The notes below the pieces were generated by a model. It was not told where the DNA came from. It saw only the letters and a program-made list of their open reading frames with translations, and made no database searches. This document shows, in pieces, positions 7,576 to 16,570 of a stretch of 64,000 bases of DNA. How positions within the stretch are numbered: the stretch's first letter is position 1; every line of letters begins with the position of its first letter. Position numbers and translations under genes: made by a program. The DNA is from Salicibibacter cibarius (lineage in GTDB: Bacteria > Bacillota > Bacilli > Bacillales > Marinococcaceae). Location: the NCBI RefSeq assembly GCF_016495725.1, contig NZ_CP054705.1, positions 1,922,001-1,986,000 on the forward strand, read 5' to 3'.

Positions 7576-8859
7576 ATGGTCTCCGCGATTTTCAAACGGT
7601 TGCTTCCGGAAAATGTGGAAGCAACGAAAGATTTTAAACTCTTGTTATTGATCGGTGGTTTGTACGCTTTAAGCACGGCGCTTTCGAACACATTTGTCAA
7701 TGTGTACATATGGAAACAATCCGGGAGTATCACGGCAATTGCGTTTTATCAATTGGCGACTGTCCTATTTTCGCCATTGGCGTTCTTTTACGCCGGTCGA
7801 TTGGTGAAGCGCATGGATCGAACGATTGTGTTAAGGATCGGTATTGTGTTGCTTGCCTTTTTTTATTTTGCCGTTCTTTTGGCCGGCACGAGTGTGGAGG
7901 ATGTCCTCTTTTTGTTAGGGTTGTTGTTAGGGTTGGGCTTTGGCGTTTATTGGCTTGCTTTTAACGTGCTCACCTTTGAAATAACTTCACCGGAGACGAG
8001 GGATGTTTTTAACGGTTATCTAGGTTTGTTCACATCACTCGCCGGTATGATCGGCCCAATGACTGCAGGAATCATTATTGCTTGGTTTCCGGGATACAGT
8101 GGCTATCAGTCTATTTTTACCGTATCTCTGTTGTTTTTTGCAGCAGCGGTCGTTGTCAGTTTTAAATTTAAAAGGCGCTCCTCCGCCGGGATTTTCCGGA
8201 TCAGTAAAGTTTGGCAGCGGCGCCATGAAGACTTGGATTGGCGTCGCATCCTGTATGCCCACTTTTTTCAAGGGTTGCGAGAAGGGGTTTTTACGTTTTT
8301 AATCGTTTTGTGGGTCTACACGGCGACGCAAAGCGAATTGGCATTGGGCACCTTTGGTTTAATTACGTCAGCCGTTTCGTTTTGCTGTTATTTTGTGGTG
8401 GGGCGATTTCTGCCCGTTCGTTTTCGTAGACGGTCGATTTTTACCGGTTCCTTGTTGCTTTACTTGGCCATTTTCTTTATCGTTCCCGACCCTACTTATC
8501 CGCGCCTGATAACGTATGGTATTGTGATTTCGGCTGCCTATCCGTTGATATTCGTACCGTTTGTGTCGATGACGTATGATATCATCGGGAAAGCATATAA
8601 AGCGGCCTCTATGCGAGTGGAGTATTTAATCGTGAGGGAATGGTTCGTTAATGGGGGCAGGGCTGTTTCCATCATCTGTTTTTTGATCTTCATTCGCGTA
8701 CTGGGAGATAAACAGGGGATTTTGTTTACATTGCTTGTGTTTGGCGCAGGGCACCTTTTCCTGTATTTGGCGATAAGGCACATTAGCCCTCGCGGGGGGA
8801 AGATTCCGGACGACGAATACCCCAGTAAAAGCCTCGACGATCAGGAACGTCAAACGTAG
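7576..8859 (+). CDS. yqgE: Major facilitator superfamily transporter (YqgE)
   Basis: This 427-residue protein has about 12 hydrophobic helices and a charged loop between the two halves (residues 195-220, KRRSSAGIF). GRLVKRMDR resembles the conserved loop 2-3 motif of MFS proteins. The position between sodA and pbpA matches yqgE. The substrate is unknown. ATG 7576 has GAGGTAGG upstream; GTG 7567 overlaps it. The acidic hydrophilic tail ends in SLDDQERQT. Confidence 0.82.
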   Translation: MVSAIFKRLLPENVEATKDFKLLLLIGGLYALSTALSNTFVNVYIWKQSGSITAIAFYQLATVLFSPLAFFYAGRLVKRMDRTIVLRIGIVLLAFFYFAVLLAGTSVEDVLFLLGLLLGLGFGVYWLAFNVLTFEITSPETRDVFNGYLGLFTSLAGMIGPMTAGIIIAWFPGYSGYQSIFTVSLLFFAAAVVVSFKFKRRSSAGIFRISKVWQRRHEDLDWRRILYAHFFQGLREGVFTFLIVLWVYTATQSELALGTFGLITSAVSFCCYFVVGRFLPVRFRRRSIFTGSLLLYLAIFFIVPDPTYPRLITYGIVISAAYPLIFVPFVSMTYDIIGKAYKAASMRVEYLIVREWFVNGGRAVSIICFLIFIRVLGDKQGILFTLLVFGAGHLFLYLAIRHISPRGGKIPDDEYPSKSLDDQERQT

Positions 8860-8902
8860 TTCACACTTTCTAATGTGAATCATGGAGAGGCTGTGCTACA
8901 AT
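8860..8902 (+). promoter_or_regulatory. Candidate pbpA promoter with overlapping inverted repeat
   Basis: The extended -10 TGCTACAAT occupies 8894-8902. The -35 region (8874-8879) is TGTGAA, the right arm of the inverted repeat TTCACA...TGTGAA (8860-8879). A repeat over the -35 suggests repressor or activator binding; no regulator is identified. Confidence 0.4.
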
Positions 8903-8950
8903 AAAAAAGAGAAAACATACATGCTTGTTGGTAGGGGGAGGAGAAACCAT

Positions 8951-10966
8951 ATGGCAAGGGAAAAACGGAAAAATCATATTCCGTTACGTTTGAACATCCT
9001 TTTTTTTGCCGTATTTATTTTATTTTCCATTTTGATCTTACGCCTTGGCTATATTCAGATTGTCCAAGGGGAAGAATATGAAGCGATGGTCAATAGTGAG
9101 GGGGAGCAAACGGCAAACGTCGATGCACCGCGGGGATTAATGATGGATCGAAACGGGCACACGGTTGTCGATAATGAATTGCAACTGACCCTGACCTATA
9201 CCAATCGCCCGGGCAACGAAGAAGAGATGCTTGAAATTGCCGATCGTTTGACGGAGTTTTTGGATATAGATGAAGACGATATTGACGATATCAATGAACG
9301 GGAATGGCAAGACTATTGGCTGCAGTCGAGAGAAGAGGAAGCGGATCAGCTGGTGAGTGAAGAGGAAGAAGCAGATTTGGAAGACGATGAAGTCTATCAA
9401 CTGCAACTTGATCGGCTGCCCGCAGAGGAAGCGATGGAAGCGATCGGTGTCGACGAGCATGAGACGGTGGCGATCTGGGCAGAGATGATGGGTGGTTATA
9501 ATTACTCGCCTCATCGGATCGCGAGAGGAATTGATCAGGATGCGGCCCATGCGCTCAGCGAGTTAATGCATGAACTTCCCGGCATAGATATTATGCGGGA
9601 TTCTGTAAGGATGTATCCTTATGGCGATAGCTTCCCGACCTTTCTCGGGGGGACGGGCCAAATTCACGAAGATGAACTTGATCAATATTTGGGTGAAGGC
9701 TACGAGCGGACCGATATTGTTGGAACGTCTCGGTTGGAAGCAGAATATGAAAGCGTGCTGCGTGGGGAAAAGGCAGAGATAACGACCGATGCCGATGGGA
9801 ATGAATCAACGGACCCCGGTGCAAGGGGCAACGATCTCGTCTTGACGATTGACATGGCCTTGCAGCAAGAGGTGGAAGATATTATTGATGATACTATTGG
9901 TGATGCAAGTGGAAGCAATTTTTTAGAGGAACCGGAAGCCCACGTCGTCATGATGGAGCCGGACACCGGTGAAATTCTTAGCATGGCCTCGTATGATGAA
10001 GATTTCGGTTTGGTGGAAAATGCCTATGCAATCGGATCCACGATCAAAATGGCGACTGTGCTGGCAGGTTTCGAGAGTGGCGTGATTGATCACGGTACGG
10101 TTTATGAAGATACTCCTATTAATCTTCCCGCTTCACCGTCCATATCGTCATGGCAAAATATGGGAGCAGTCAATGATATTGACGCCATCCGCCGTTCATC
10201 AAACATTTATATGGCAAGAATAGCGATGGAAATGGCTGATTATCAGCTCGGTTCGAGCGGCACTGATTGGTCCGGGGCTGACCAGGCTTTTGACATTTTG
10301 CGCAACCATTATGCCCAATTTGGACTCGGCGTCGAGACGGGGATTGACCTTCCCAACGAAGTGACGGGCATGGATGGCGGTTACAGTTCCGAAAACCTTT
10401 TGTATATGAGCTTCGGCCAGTTTGATACGTATACACCGATGCAAATGGCCCAGTACGTCGCAACCATAGCGAATGACGGTGAGCGGATGCAGCCAACGCT
10501 CGTAAAAGAAATTCTCGATCCCGAATCCGAATCTGTCGTGCGCCAACATAGCCCCGAAGTGCTGAATACGGTCGACAATTCAAGCGGGGATTTTGATCGG
10601 ATGCAAGAAGGCATGCAACAGGTGATGCAACAATCCGGTTCAAACGGAGGAACCGCGTCCGATGATTTCAGTGGTGCCGATTATAATCCGGCGGGGAAGA
10701 CGGGAACGGCGCAGGCCTTTGACGAGAATGGCAATGAAGGTTACAATCAGGCAATGGTGGCTTACGCTCCTTACGATGATCCCGAAGTCGCGGTCGCTGT
10801 GCTTGTTCCGATTACCTCGACGAGCGATGAGGATTCAGGTTTGGCGAACTCGATCACACGTGATGTCCTAGATGCTTATTTTGACATGGAAGAGGACGGC
10901 GCTGAACCGGATGAAGCCGACGATGACGATGAGGTTTTCCGTGATCCTGAAGATGATTTGGAATAA
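8951..10966 (+). CDS. pbpA: Class B penicillin-binding protein (transpeptidase), PbpA type
   Basis: This 671-residue protein cross-links peptidoglycan during lateral wall growth. One N-terminal helix (about residues 13-33) anchors it, followed by the pedestal domain. The transpeptidase motifs are STIK (catalytic Ser), SSN and KTGTA. Compared with typical homologues it carries strongly acidic stretches in the pedestal (DIDEDDIDDIN region) and an acidic C-terminal tail. ATG 8951 has GGGGGAGGAG upstream. It follows yqgE as in B. subtilis, but the pst operon expected downstream is absent. Confidence 0.93.
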   Translation: MAREKRKNHIPLRLNILFFAVFILFSILILRLGYIQIVQGEEYEAMVNSEGEQTANVDAPRGLMMDRNGHTVVDNELQLTLTYTNRPGNEEEMLEIADRLTEFLDIDEDDIDDINEREWQDYWLQSREEEADQLVSEEEEADLEDDEVYQLQLDRLPAEEAMEAIGVDEHETVAIWAEMMGGYNYSPHRIARGIDQDAAHALSELMHELPGIDIMRDSVRMYPYGDSFPTFLGGTGQIHEDELDQYLGEGYERTDIVGTSRLEAEYESVLRGEKAEITTDADGNESTDPGARGNDLVLTIDMALQQEVEDIIDDTIGDASGSNFLEEPEAHVVMMEPDTGEILSMASYDEDFGLVENAYAIGSTIKMATVLAGFESGVIDHGTVYEDTPINLPASPSISSWQNMGAVNDIDAIRRSSNIYMARIAMEMADYQLGSSGTDWSGADQAFDILRNHYAQFGLGVETGIDLPNEVTGMDGGYSSENLLYMSFGQFDTYTPMQMAQYVATIANDGERMQPTLVKEILDPESESVVRQHSPEVLNTVDNSSGDFDRMQEGMQQVMQQSGSNGGTASDDFSGADYNPAGKTGTAQAFDENGNEGYNQAMVAYAPYDDPEVAVAVLVPITSTSDEDSGLANSITRDVLDAYFDMEEDGAEPDEADDDDEVFRDPEDDLE

Positions 10967-11045
10967 GCGGCTTTGAGCATTGATTTATATAAAAAAACCT
11001 GATAGTATTATTAAGTATGATTGCTTAAGGATAAGGAGGGATGGC

Positions 11046-11195
11046 ATGCGTGTTCAAGTAACACTTGCGTGTACGGAAACCGGAGACAGAAACTATATCA
11101 CATCTAAAAATAAACGAACCCATCCGGAGCGTATGGAGCTAAACAAATTTTGCCCACGGCTTAACCGTTATACGCTTCACCGTGAAACAAAGTAA
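11046..11195 (+). CDS. rpmG: 50S ribosomal protein L33
   Basis: This 49-residue protein starts at ATG 11046 after AAGGAGGG. The sequence ([29 protein letters not shown]) is clearly L33. Each CxxC pair of the zinc-binding form has lost one cysteine (Thr at position 12, Leu at 39), so it cannot hold zinc with four cysteines. Such zinc-independent L33 paralogues are known in Bacillus. It lies directly before yqgN, as in B. subtilis. Confidence 0.93.
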   Translation: MRVQVTLACTETGDRNYITSKNKRTHPERMELNKFCPRLNRYTLHRETK

Positions 11196-11226
11196 GCAGC
11201 AGAGGCATATGCTGCTTACTTTTTTT
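11191..11226 (+). terminator. rpmG terminator overlapping the stop codon
   Basis: AGTAAGCAGCA pairs with TGCTGCTTACT and is followed by T6. The left arm contains the rpmG stop codon. Confidence 0.85.
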
Positions 11227-11227
11227 A

Positions 11228-11317
11228 GTAGATAAGAATGTATAAATCAACTTTCTTACCTACATAAGCGCAACCAAGGCTTTTCGCCATACAGCTTGGC
11301 GAAAGCCAAGTTTCTAA
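11228..11317 (+). repeat. Two-hairpin intergenic element, copy A4
   Basis: The hairpin 1 stem is GTAGATAAGAATG / CTTTCTTACCTAC with the TATAAATCAA loop. The linker is CATAAGCGCAACCA. Hairpin 2 (GGCTTTTCGCCA / TGGCGAAAGCC) is one base shorter on the right, ending in AAGTTTCTAA. It sits directly after the rpmG terminator. Confidence 0.88.
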
Positions 11318-11336
11318 TGTGGGAGGGATGACAGTG

Positions 11337-11882
11337 ATGAACAAGCAAGAAGTTCGTGCGTATGTGCGAGAACAATTTTCCATGTTAACAGGCGGGGAGC
11401 GGGAGCAACGTGGCCAGAAGTTGCATGAAGCGTTGTATCGCCAATCGTTCTGGGAACGAGCGAAAGCCGTTGCCGTAACCGTTGATACATATCGGGAAGT
11501 GCCAACACGACCAATTATAGAGAAGGCTTGGCGAGAAGGGAAAACGATCGTTGTCCCTAAAGTTGAGCGAGAGCGGCATACGTTGGATTTTTATAAGCTT
11601 ATATCGTTTGCACAGTTGGAGGACAAGCGTGGATTGCAGGAACCTATGCCCTCCCAATGTGAGCAAATTGAAAAGGAAGACATCGATGTCGTTATCGTGC
11701 CGGGCTTGGCATTTGATCAGGCAGGCTATCGCATCGGTTTTGGCGGTGGCTATTACGATCGGTTTCTTGAGAATTATCAAGGCAAAACAGCCGCTCTTGC
11801 TTTTTCTTTTCAACTCTTTCCCTCTTTGCCGACCGAGGCGCACGATATCCCCGTTCACCATTTAGTAAAGGAGAACGCATAA
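11337..11882 (+). CDS. yqgN: 5-formyltetrahydrofolate cyclo-ligase (YqgN)
   Basis: This ATP-dependent enzyme converts 5-formyl-THF to methenyl-THF in folate one-carbon metabolism. The 181-residue product has the C-terminal signature RIGFGGGYYDRFL (nucleotide/Mg site) and VPGLAFD. ATG 11337 was chosen because GGGAGGG (11321-11327) is 9 bp upstream; ATG 11328 abuts the ribosome site. Its stop overlaps the start of the DUF92 gene by one base, so they are probably co-translated. Confidence 0.9.
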   Translation: MNKQEVRAYVREQFSMLTGGEREQRGQKLHEALYRQSFWERAKAVAVTVDTYREVPTRPIIEKAWREGKTIVVPKVERERHTLDFYKLISFAQLEDKRGLQEPMPSQCEQIEKEDIDVVIVPGLAFDQAGYRIGFGGGYYDRFLENYQGKTAALAFSFQLFPSLPTEAHDIPVHHLVKENA

Positions 11883-12643
11883 TGGTCGTTCTCCTTCTCA
11901 TAGGTGTTGCCCTTATCGCTTATTTGGCCTATCGGTACCAAACGCTGACCGTTGGCGGTGCCTGGATGGCTTTTCTTGTCGGCATGGTAATTGCCTTATC
12001 TTTTTCTTATAAAGGCCTCATCATCCTGGCGTTATTTTTTATCGGCAGTACAATCTTCGGCCGATTACCTGCGCGTACGTTCGAGCGGGAAAAGGAAACG
12101 CGCACTGCCGGGCAAGTGTTCGCCAATGGCGGAGTCGCGGCGCTCCTTGCTATCTCGGGTCTGCTGTTTGCGGACGATGAACTTGCACGAATTATGTTCA
12201 TCAGCGCGCTCGCGGCTGCCAATAGCGACACTTGGGCTACGGAAGGCGGCAAGCGCTGGGGTGGGCGCCCTTACCATATTAGAACGAGCAACCGTACGAC
12301 GACCGGCCGCTCGGGAGCGATTTCTCCGATCGGCACGTTGTTTGCTTTTATCGGAAGCGCCTTTATTGCTGTCTTCGGAAGCTTCCTGTTTTTGAATGGG
12401 GACTGGGTCGTTTTGATACTGATCGCTGGTTTTGCAGGGGCGATGGCAGATACCGTTATTGGCGCTTACCTTCAAGAAGAGCGCCAATGCGAGTATTGCA
12501 ATACCCTGACGGAAGAAAAAAACCATTGCGGCCATAACACACGAATCATCCGAGGCGTTCCAGGCGTTGACAATAATAAAGTGAACGTTGCGTGTACCAT
12601 TGTGTCGCCGATGTTTGCCATGATTATCTTTCTTCTCGTATAG
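11882..12643 (+). CDS. DUF92 family integral membrane protein
   Basis: This 253-residue protein has six to seven hydrophobic helices. NSDTWATEGGKRWGGRPYHI and the later DTVIGAYLQ segment are DUF92 signatures, a family related to polyprenyl/phytyl-phosphate kinases and CTP-using enzymes. A CEYC...CGH cluster lies near residues 201-217. The biochemical role in bacteria is not established. It overlaps yqgN by one base. Confidence 0.8.
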   Translation: MVVLLLIGVALIAYLAYRYQTLTVGGAWMAFLVGMVIALSFSYKGLIILALFFIGSTIFGRLPARTFEREKETRTAGQVFANGGVAALLAISGLLFADDELARIMFISALAAANSDTWATEGGKRWGGRPYHIRTSNRTTTGRSGAISPIGTLFAFIGSAFIAVFGSFLFLNGDWVVLILIAGFAGAMADTVIGAYLQEERQCEYCNTLTEEKNHCGHNTRIIRGVPGVDNNKVNVACTIVSPMFAMIIFLLV

Positions 12644-12689
12644 CAGCTGCCGGATTCAGCCAAGCTAAATAGCGGAAGGAGGAGGTTTT

Positions 12690-12863
12690 TTGAAAAAACT
12701 CATGGTGTTCATTGCCTTAGCAATCATTGGCTTTCTCGTATACCGCTATCGCTACTATGTACTCAGGTACAAAACAAGCAGACGTCTGCTTGTCAAAAGT
12801 GTAATGGCGATCCCGCCTTTGCGACGGCGAATGTTAAAAAAATATTCCCCGTTCGCGACCTAG
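12690..12863 (+). CDS. Small basic membrane protein (YqgO-like)
   Basis: This 57-residue product begins with TTG 12690 behind GGAAGGAGGAGG. It has one hydrophobic helix at residues 4-17, then a basic tail rich in Arg, Lys and Tyr (YRYRYYVLRYK, RRRMLKKY). The position between yqgN and gluP matches yqgO of B. subtilis, another short protein of unknown function; sequence equivalence was not tested. Confidence 0.6.
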   Translation: MKKLMVFIALAIIGFLVYRYRYYVLRYKTSRRLLVKSVMAIPPLRRRMLKKYSPFAT

Positions 12864-13061
12864 ACAGCCCAAAAAGGTAAACAACAACGCAAATTCGAGG
12901 CGCGATGAAGGAATTCCGGGGGTGTGCTCACGTTAAGCGTCCCTGGTTATTATTTTCGGCGGCTCCAATGGTAAATATTCGCATTGGCATGCACTTGTCG
13001 TTTATGATAGACGGAGAACCTTTGTGGCTTATTGCCATCAAAAGGGAACGAATGAAAAAGG

Positions 13062-14639
13062 ATGAATGCGATGGAGGTTAGAGATCAAGATGTGCTCTTT
13101 TGGGAGCTCGCGCATCATCTCGTAGCGAAAAATGGGTTCCAAGCCGTCCATGTAACGAATGACCGAAAACAACTGTGGTTGGAAAAGGAAACCGACAAGG
13201 AACAGTTTTTGATATCCCTTTCCAAAATTGACATGGCTTGGAGTCGGGGGCTTGACCAATTAATGAAGGATAATGCCCGTGCATCCCAATCATTTAAAAA
13301 GGGTTCTCCACGTAAGAATACGGTCTATCATAATGTGTACATTACTTCGATGGCACCCGCAGATGATTGGAAAAGCAAAACGAGTGAAATTATTTATACA
13401 GATGCGGCAAGGCGCAAGCCTATGCAAACGTGGCTTTTTGCCGCATCGATCGGTGCTCAGCACGGGGATGACATCGAAAAATTTTTGAGCTTGTTAAATG
13501 CAGATGAACATTGGCCGAGCAAAGAAGAAATGCTCCAAGATGATGACGATTTGCGCGCCCAAAAGACAGCCAACCAAAGACAACGCATTGTAAGAAATAT
13601 TGAACAAGAGCACGAGGAAGCCGTCAAGGTTTTTACATATGGGAAGTCCCGTTTCACGTATGTTTTGCTCGCGTTGATTTTAATGGTTTTTGTCTGGGTG
13701 GAAACGGTTGCGGACTCGACGGATGTGTTGGCGCTAATTGAATTCGGCGCAAAATATAATCCGTTCATCGATGCTGGCGAATGGTGGCGTATTTTTACGT
13801 CGATGTTTTTGCATATCGGCATCTTTCACTTATTTATGAATTCATTGGCGCTTCTTTTTCTGGGAACGGCAGTAGAGCGTATATTCGGAACGGCGCGGTT
13901 TATCTGGGTATACATGGTTGCCGGCATCGTTGGCTCGACGGCCAGTTATGCGTTCACCGAACAAGTTTCTGCGGGAGCATCAGGCGCGATTTTTGGCTGT
14001 TTTGGTGCGCTGGTTTTCTTCGGGATCAACCATCGCCGTCTTTTTTTCCGCACCATCGGAAGAAATGTCATTGTCATTCTTTTGATTAATGTCATTTTCG
14101 GGACGGTCGTTCCGATGGTTGACAACGGCGCGCATATGGGAGGTTTAGTCGGAGGGTTTCTTGCTGCCGCAACGGTGGGCATGCCTGATAAGGCGTATAA
14201 ATTAAAACAACTTGTTGTTATTCCCGCTATTGCCGCGCTTGTCGCAATTTTATTCGCCTATGGCTATTACGGCGAAGGAAACGATCCGGCGGAACCGATC
14301 GTAGAAATTCAATTGGCACAGGAGCTTATGGAAGAAGAAGCATATGATGAGGCTTACGATACGATGGCAAGTGTGATCGATGGGACAGATATGCCCGAGG
14401 CGCATTTCATGATCGGAAATGCAGCGTTTGGACGCGAGGATTACGAGGAAGCCGAAGGCTTTTATCAAGAAGCATTGGCCGAGAATCCTGATTTTCACGA
14501 GGCAGCCTATAATCTCGCGCTTGTATACGGAGAGATGGGAGAGGATGAACAGGCGCTTGAACACGCGGAACGTGCCCTTGACCTAGAACCCGATAATGAA
14601 GAATATGAAGATTTGCTGGAAGAACTACAAGGAGCTTGA
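13062..14639 (+). CDS. gluP: Rhomboid-family intramembrane serine protease (GluP/YqgP)
   Basis: This 525-residue protein has a soluble N-terminal domain (about 1-195), seven helices, and a C-terminal tail with two TPR-like repeats (AHFMIGNAAFGREDYEEAEG region). The catalytic serine lies in GASGAIFG and the catalytic histidine in NGAHMGGLVGG; the HLFMNS motif in helix 2 is also present. Rhomboids cleave transmembrane helices; B. subtilis GluP is linked to membrane protein quality control and Mg transporter MgtE. ATG 13062 has AAAAGG upstream. Confidence 0.92.
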   Translation: MNAMEVRDQDVLFWELAHHLVAKNGFQAVHVTNDRKQLWLEKETDKEQFLISLSKIDMAWSRGLDQLMKDNARASQSFKKGSPRKNTVYHNVYITSMAPADDWKSKTSEIIYTDAARRKPMQTWLFAASIGAQHGDDIEKFLSLLNADEHWPSKEEMLQDDDDLRAQKTANQRQRIVRNIEQEHEEAVKVFTYGKSRFTYVLLALILMVFVWVETVADSTDVLALIEFGAKYNPFIDAGEWWRIFTSMFLHIGIFHLFMNSLALLFLGTAVERIFGTARFIWVYMVAGIVGSTASYAFTEQVSAGASGAIFGCFGALVFFGINHRRLFFRTIGRNVIVILLINVIFGTVVPMVDNGAHMGGLVGGFLAAATVGMPDKAYKLKQLVVIPAIAALVAILFAYGYYGEGNDPAEPIVEIQLAQELMEEEAYDEAYDTMASVIDGTDMPEAHFMIGNAAFGREDYEEAEGFYQEALAENPDFHEAAYNLALVYGEMGEDEQALEHAERALDLEPDNEEYEDLLEELQGA

Positions 14640-14742
14640 ACGCTTCGGTCGGTTCCTATCCCCACCTTTACGCTCATGGAAAACCTGGAATGCGCATACG
14701 TTAATGCTAAGGTTGTACCGTGTGAATGGGAGGTGGGAAAGG

Positions 14743-15234
14743 ATGCTGGCTGTGTTTGTCATCGGGGCCGTGACCGGAGCACTACTGTTTTACCAACGTC
14801 TTGGCGAGTGGGAGAGGTGGATGCTTATAATGCTCGTGATTTTCGCGGGCATGGGTTATTTGGGCTTCTCATTAAGTAACGGCTATTTTAGTTTCGTTTC
14901 GGAGGCTTGGGTCCAGGCGTTTTGGTTTGTGGGGACGCTTATCTTTATTGCGTCGGCAATGATGGCTTATCGTCCAAGGCTTGGTTTTTTCGGGCGTAAT
15001 GATTATCGTATTTGGGCAAGTGTGATTGCCTTGTTTTTTTTGAGCGGCGGACTTGTAAACGTATGGGTGTCCGCGGTTTTTACGTATATTTTTTCCATTC
15101 TTGTATTTGCGACAGGGTTAGTGATCGGTTTTTTGGCGCAAAGTTATTTGTATGCCTATTGGCCAAGGTTTGAATGGCTCCCTTATGTTCCGTTGCTTGT
15201 ACTCATTTTTGTTTCCGCGGGAAAGTTGCTATAA
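14743..15234 (+). CDS. Uncharacterised five-helix membrane protein
   Basis: The product has 163 residues and about five hydrophobic helices separated by short basic loops; no family recognised. ATG 14743 follows GGGAGGTGGG at suitable spacing. An in-frame ATG at 14704 would add 13 residues without a clear ribosome site. It lies between gluP and yqgQ, with a gap of about 100 bp to gluP, and ends 10 bp before yqgQ, so it may be cotranscribed with it. Confidence 0.65.
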   Translation: MLAVFVIGAVTGALLFYQRLGEWERWMLIMLVIFAGMGYLGFSLSNGYFSFVSEAWVQAFWFVGTLIFIASAMMAYRPRLGFFGRNDYRIWASVIALFFLSGGLVNVWVSAVFTYIFSILVFATGLVIGFLAQSYLYAYWPRFEWLPYVPLLVLIFVSAGKLL

Positions 15235-15244
15235 TATTAGTGTC

Positions 15245-15442
15245 ATGAAAATTAATTCTATCCACGATATACGCCAGTTATTGTTAAACTATCATTCGGT
15301 GATCTATACGAGAGATCCACAAGCGGATATTATCCTGATGGAAGAAGAATTGTCCATGTTAAAAGAAACTGGGCTATTGGAGGCAGAGGATTATTATGCT
15401 TGCAAACTTGTTTTGCAGGCGGAGCAACGAAAATTGGAATAA
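15245..15442 (+). CDS. yqgQ: YqgQ family protein (DUF910)
   Basis: This 65-residue helical protein (DIRQLLLNYHSVIYTRDPQ, then LMEEELSMLKETGLL) matches YqgQ. B. subtilis YqgQ is thought to bind single-stranded nucleic acid on structural grounds; its role is unknown. ATG 15245 has only a weak ribosome site. In B. subtilis glcK follows; here rocF does. Confidence 0.82.
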   Translation: MKINSIHDIRQLLLNYHSVIYTRDPQADIILMEEELSMLKETGLLEAEDYYACKLVLQAEQRKLE

Positions 15443-15527
15443 AACAATCATGGGTAGCCGGGCAGGAAGCGTGGATTCCCGGAAAAGCACTGGTGTCGGT
15501 GTTTCAGGGTTTTCTAAGTCACAGGGT

Positions 15528-15565
15528 GCCATGCTGCAGGCATTTACGGGGCAGCATGGCTTGTT
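15528..15565 (+). terminator. Perfect 10-bp hairpin between yqgQ and rocF
   Basis: GCCATGCTGC (15528-15537) pairs with GCAGCATGGC (15551-15560). The following TTGTTAT is only moderately T-rich, so this is a possible terminator or a regulatory hairpin. The rest of the 185-bp gap shows nothing else. Confidence 0.5.
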
Positions 15566-15627
15566 ATGAAACGGCTTGGTTATTTTGACGGTTGAAGTTG
15601 CCCGTTAAAATAGAGGGGGTACATAAT

Positions 15628-16524
15628 TTGCAAAAGAAAAACATTTCGATTTTGGGTGTGCCCTTGGATTTAGGACAAAATCGCAGGGGTGTTGATATGG
15701 GCCCGAGCGCGATCCGTTATGCAGGGGTGCGCGAGCGTTTGGAAGCGCTCGGTTACAATGTCTGTGACCATGGAGATGTGACTGTCCCGAATCGCTACGG
15801 GCAAGAAACTGAGGACCATTTAAAGCATTTGCAAGCCGTTGTCGAGACGAATCGAACATTGGCAAAGAAAATGGAGGACATCACGTCAAACAATGCCACC
15901 CCACTTGTGCTCGGCGGTGACCACAGCATTGCCATTGGAAGCCTCGCGGGCATTGCAAGGCAGTATCAAAATCTCGGTGTGATTTGGTACGATGCCCACG
16001 GAGATTTGAACACGATGGAAACTTCCCCTTCCGGAAACATTCACGGAATGCCTCTGGCCGTTAGTTTAGGACTTGGCCACAAATCCCTAACGGGCATTGC
16101 CGGAGAAACACCTGCGATCAAGCCCGAAAACATCGTGATTATTGGAGCGCGCGCATTGGATGATGCTGAAAAAGCGCTCATTCAAAAGTACAACATAAAA
16201 GTGTTCACGATGCATGAAGTCGACCGTTTGGGGATGAGTGAAGTAATCAATCAGACGAACGCTTACTTGAGCGATTGTGACGGCATTCATGTAAGCTTGG
16301 ATTTGGACGGGCTTGATCCTATTGATGCCCCCGGAGTGGGAACCCCGGTCGTCGGCGGTTTATCTTACCGGGAAAGCCATTTGGCCATGGAAATGTTGGA
16401 GGAAACGGAAAACGTTACCTCGTGCGAGTTTGTGGAGGTGAATCCGATCCTCGATGAAAAAAACAAAACGGCAGAAGCGGCTGTTGCACTTATCGGGTCA
16501 TTATTTGGTGAAAAAATAAGGTGA
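15628..16524 (+). CDS. rocF: Arginase
   Basis: It hydrolyses arginine to ornithine and urea, using two Mn ions. The 298-residue length is normal. Metal ligands are seen in GGDHS, DAHGD (with WYDAHGDLN) and SLDLDGLDP; EVNPILD closes the active site region. TTG 15628 follows GAGGGGG at 9 bp; an upstream in-frame TTG (15592) has no site. It works with rocD about 4 kb away on the opposite strand. No sigma-L type (-24/-12) promoter was found upstream, unlike B. subtilis roc genes. Confidence 0.93.
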   Translation: MQKKNISILGVPLDLGQNRRGVDMGPSAIRYAGVRERLEALGYNVCDHGDVTVPNRYGQETEDHLKHLQAVVETNRTLAKKMEDITSNNATPLVLGGDHSIAIGSLAGIARQYQNLGVIWYDAHGDLNTMETSPSGNIHGMPLAVSLGLGHKSLTGIAGETPAIKPENIVIIGARALDDAEKALIQKYNIKVFTMHEVDRLGMSEVINQTNAYLSDCDGIHVSLDLDGLDPIDAPGVGTPVVGGLSYRESHLAMEMLEETENVTSCEFVEVNPILDEKNKTAEAAVALIGSLFGEKIR

Positions 16525-16570
16525 GAGACCTCTCACCTTTCACATCTAGAATTGGAGGATATAAAAAGCC

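Noticed and set aside
12905-13081. 58-codon frame just before gluP
   Set aside because: No ribosome site, no recognised similarity and overlap with the gluP start; the 12864-13061 gap otherwise shows nothing.
15443-15627. Sigma-54 type promoter for rocF
   Set aside because: No TGGCAC-N5-TTGCA match was found in the gap.
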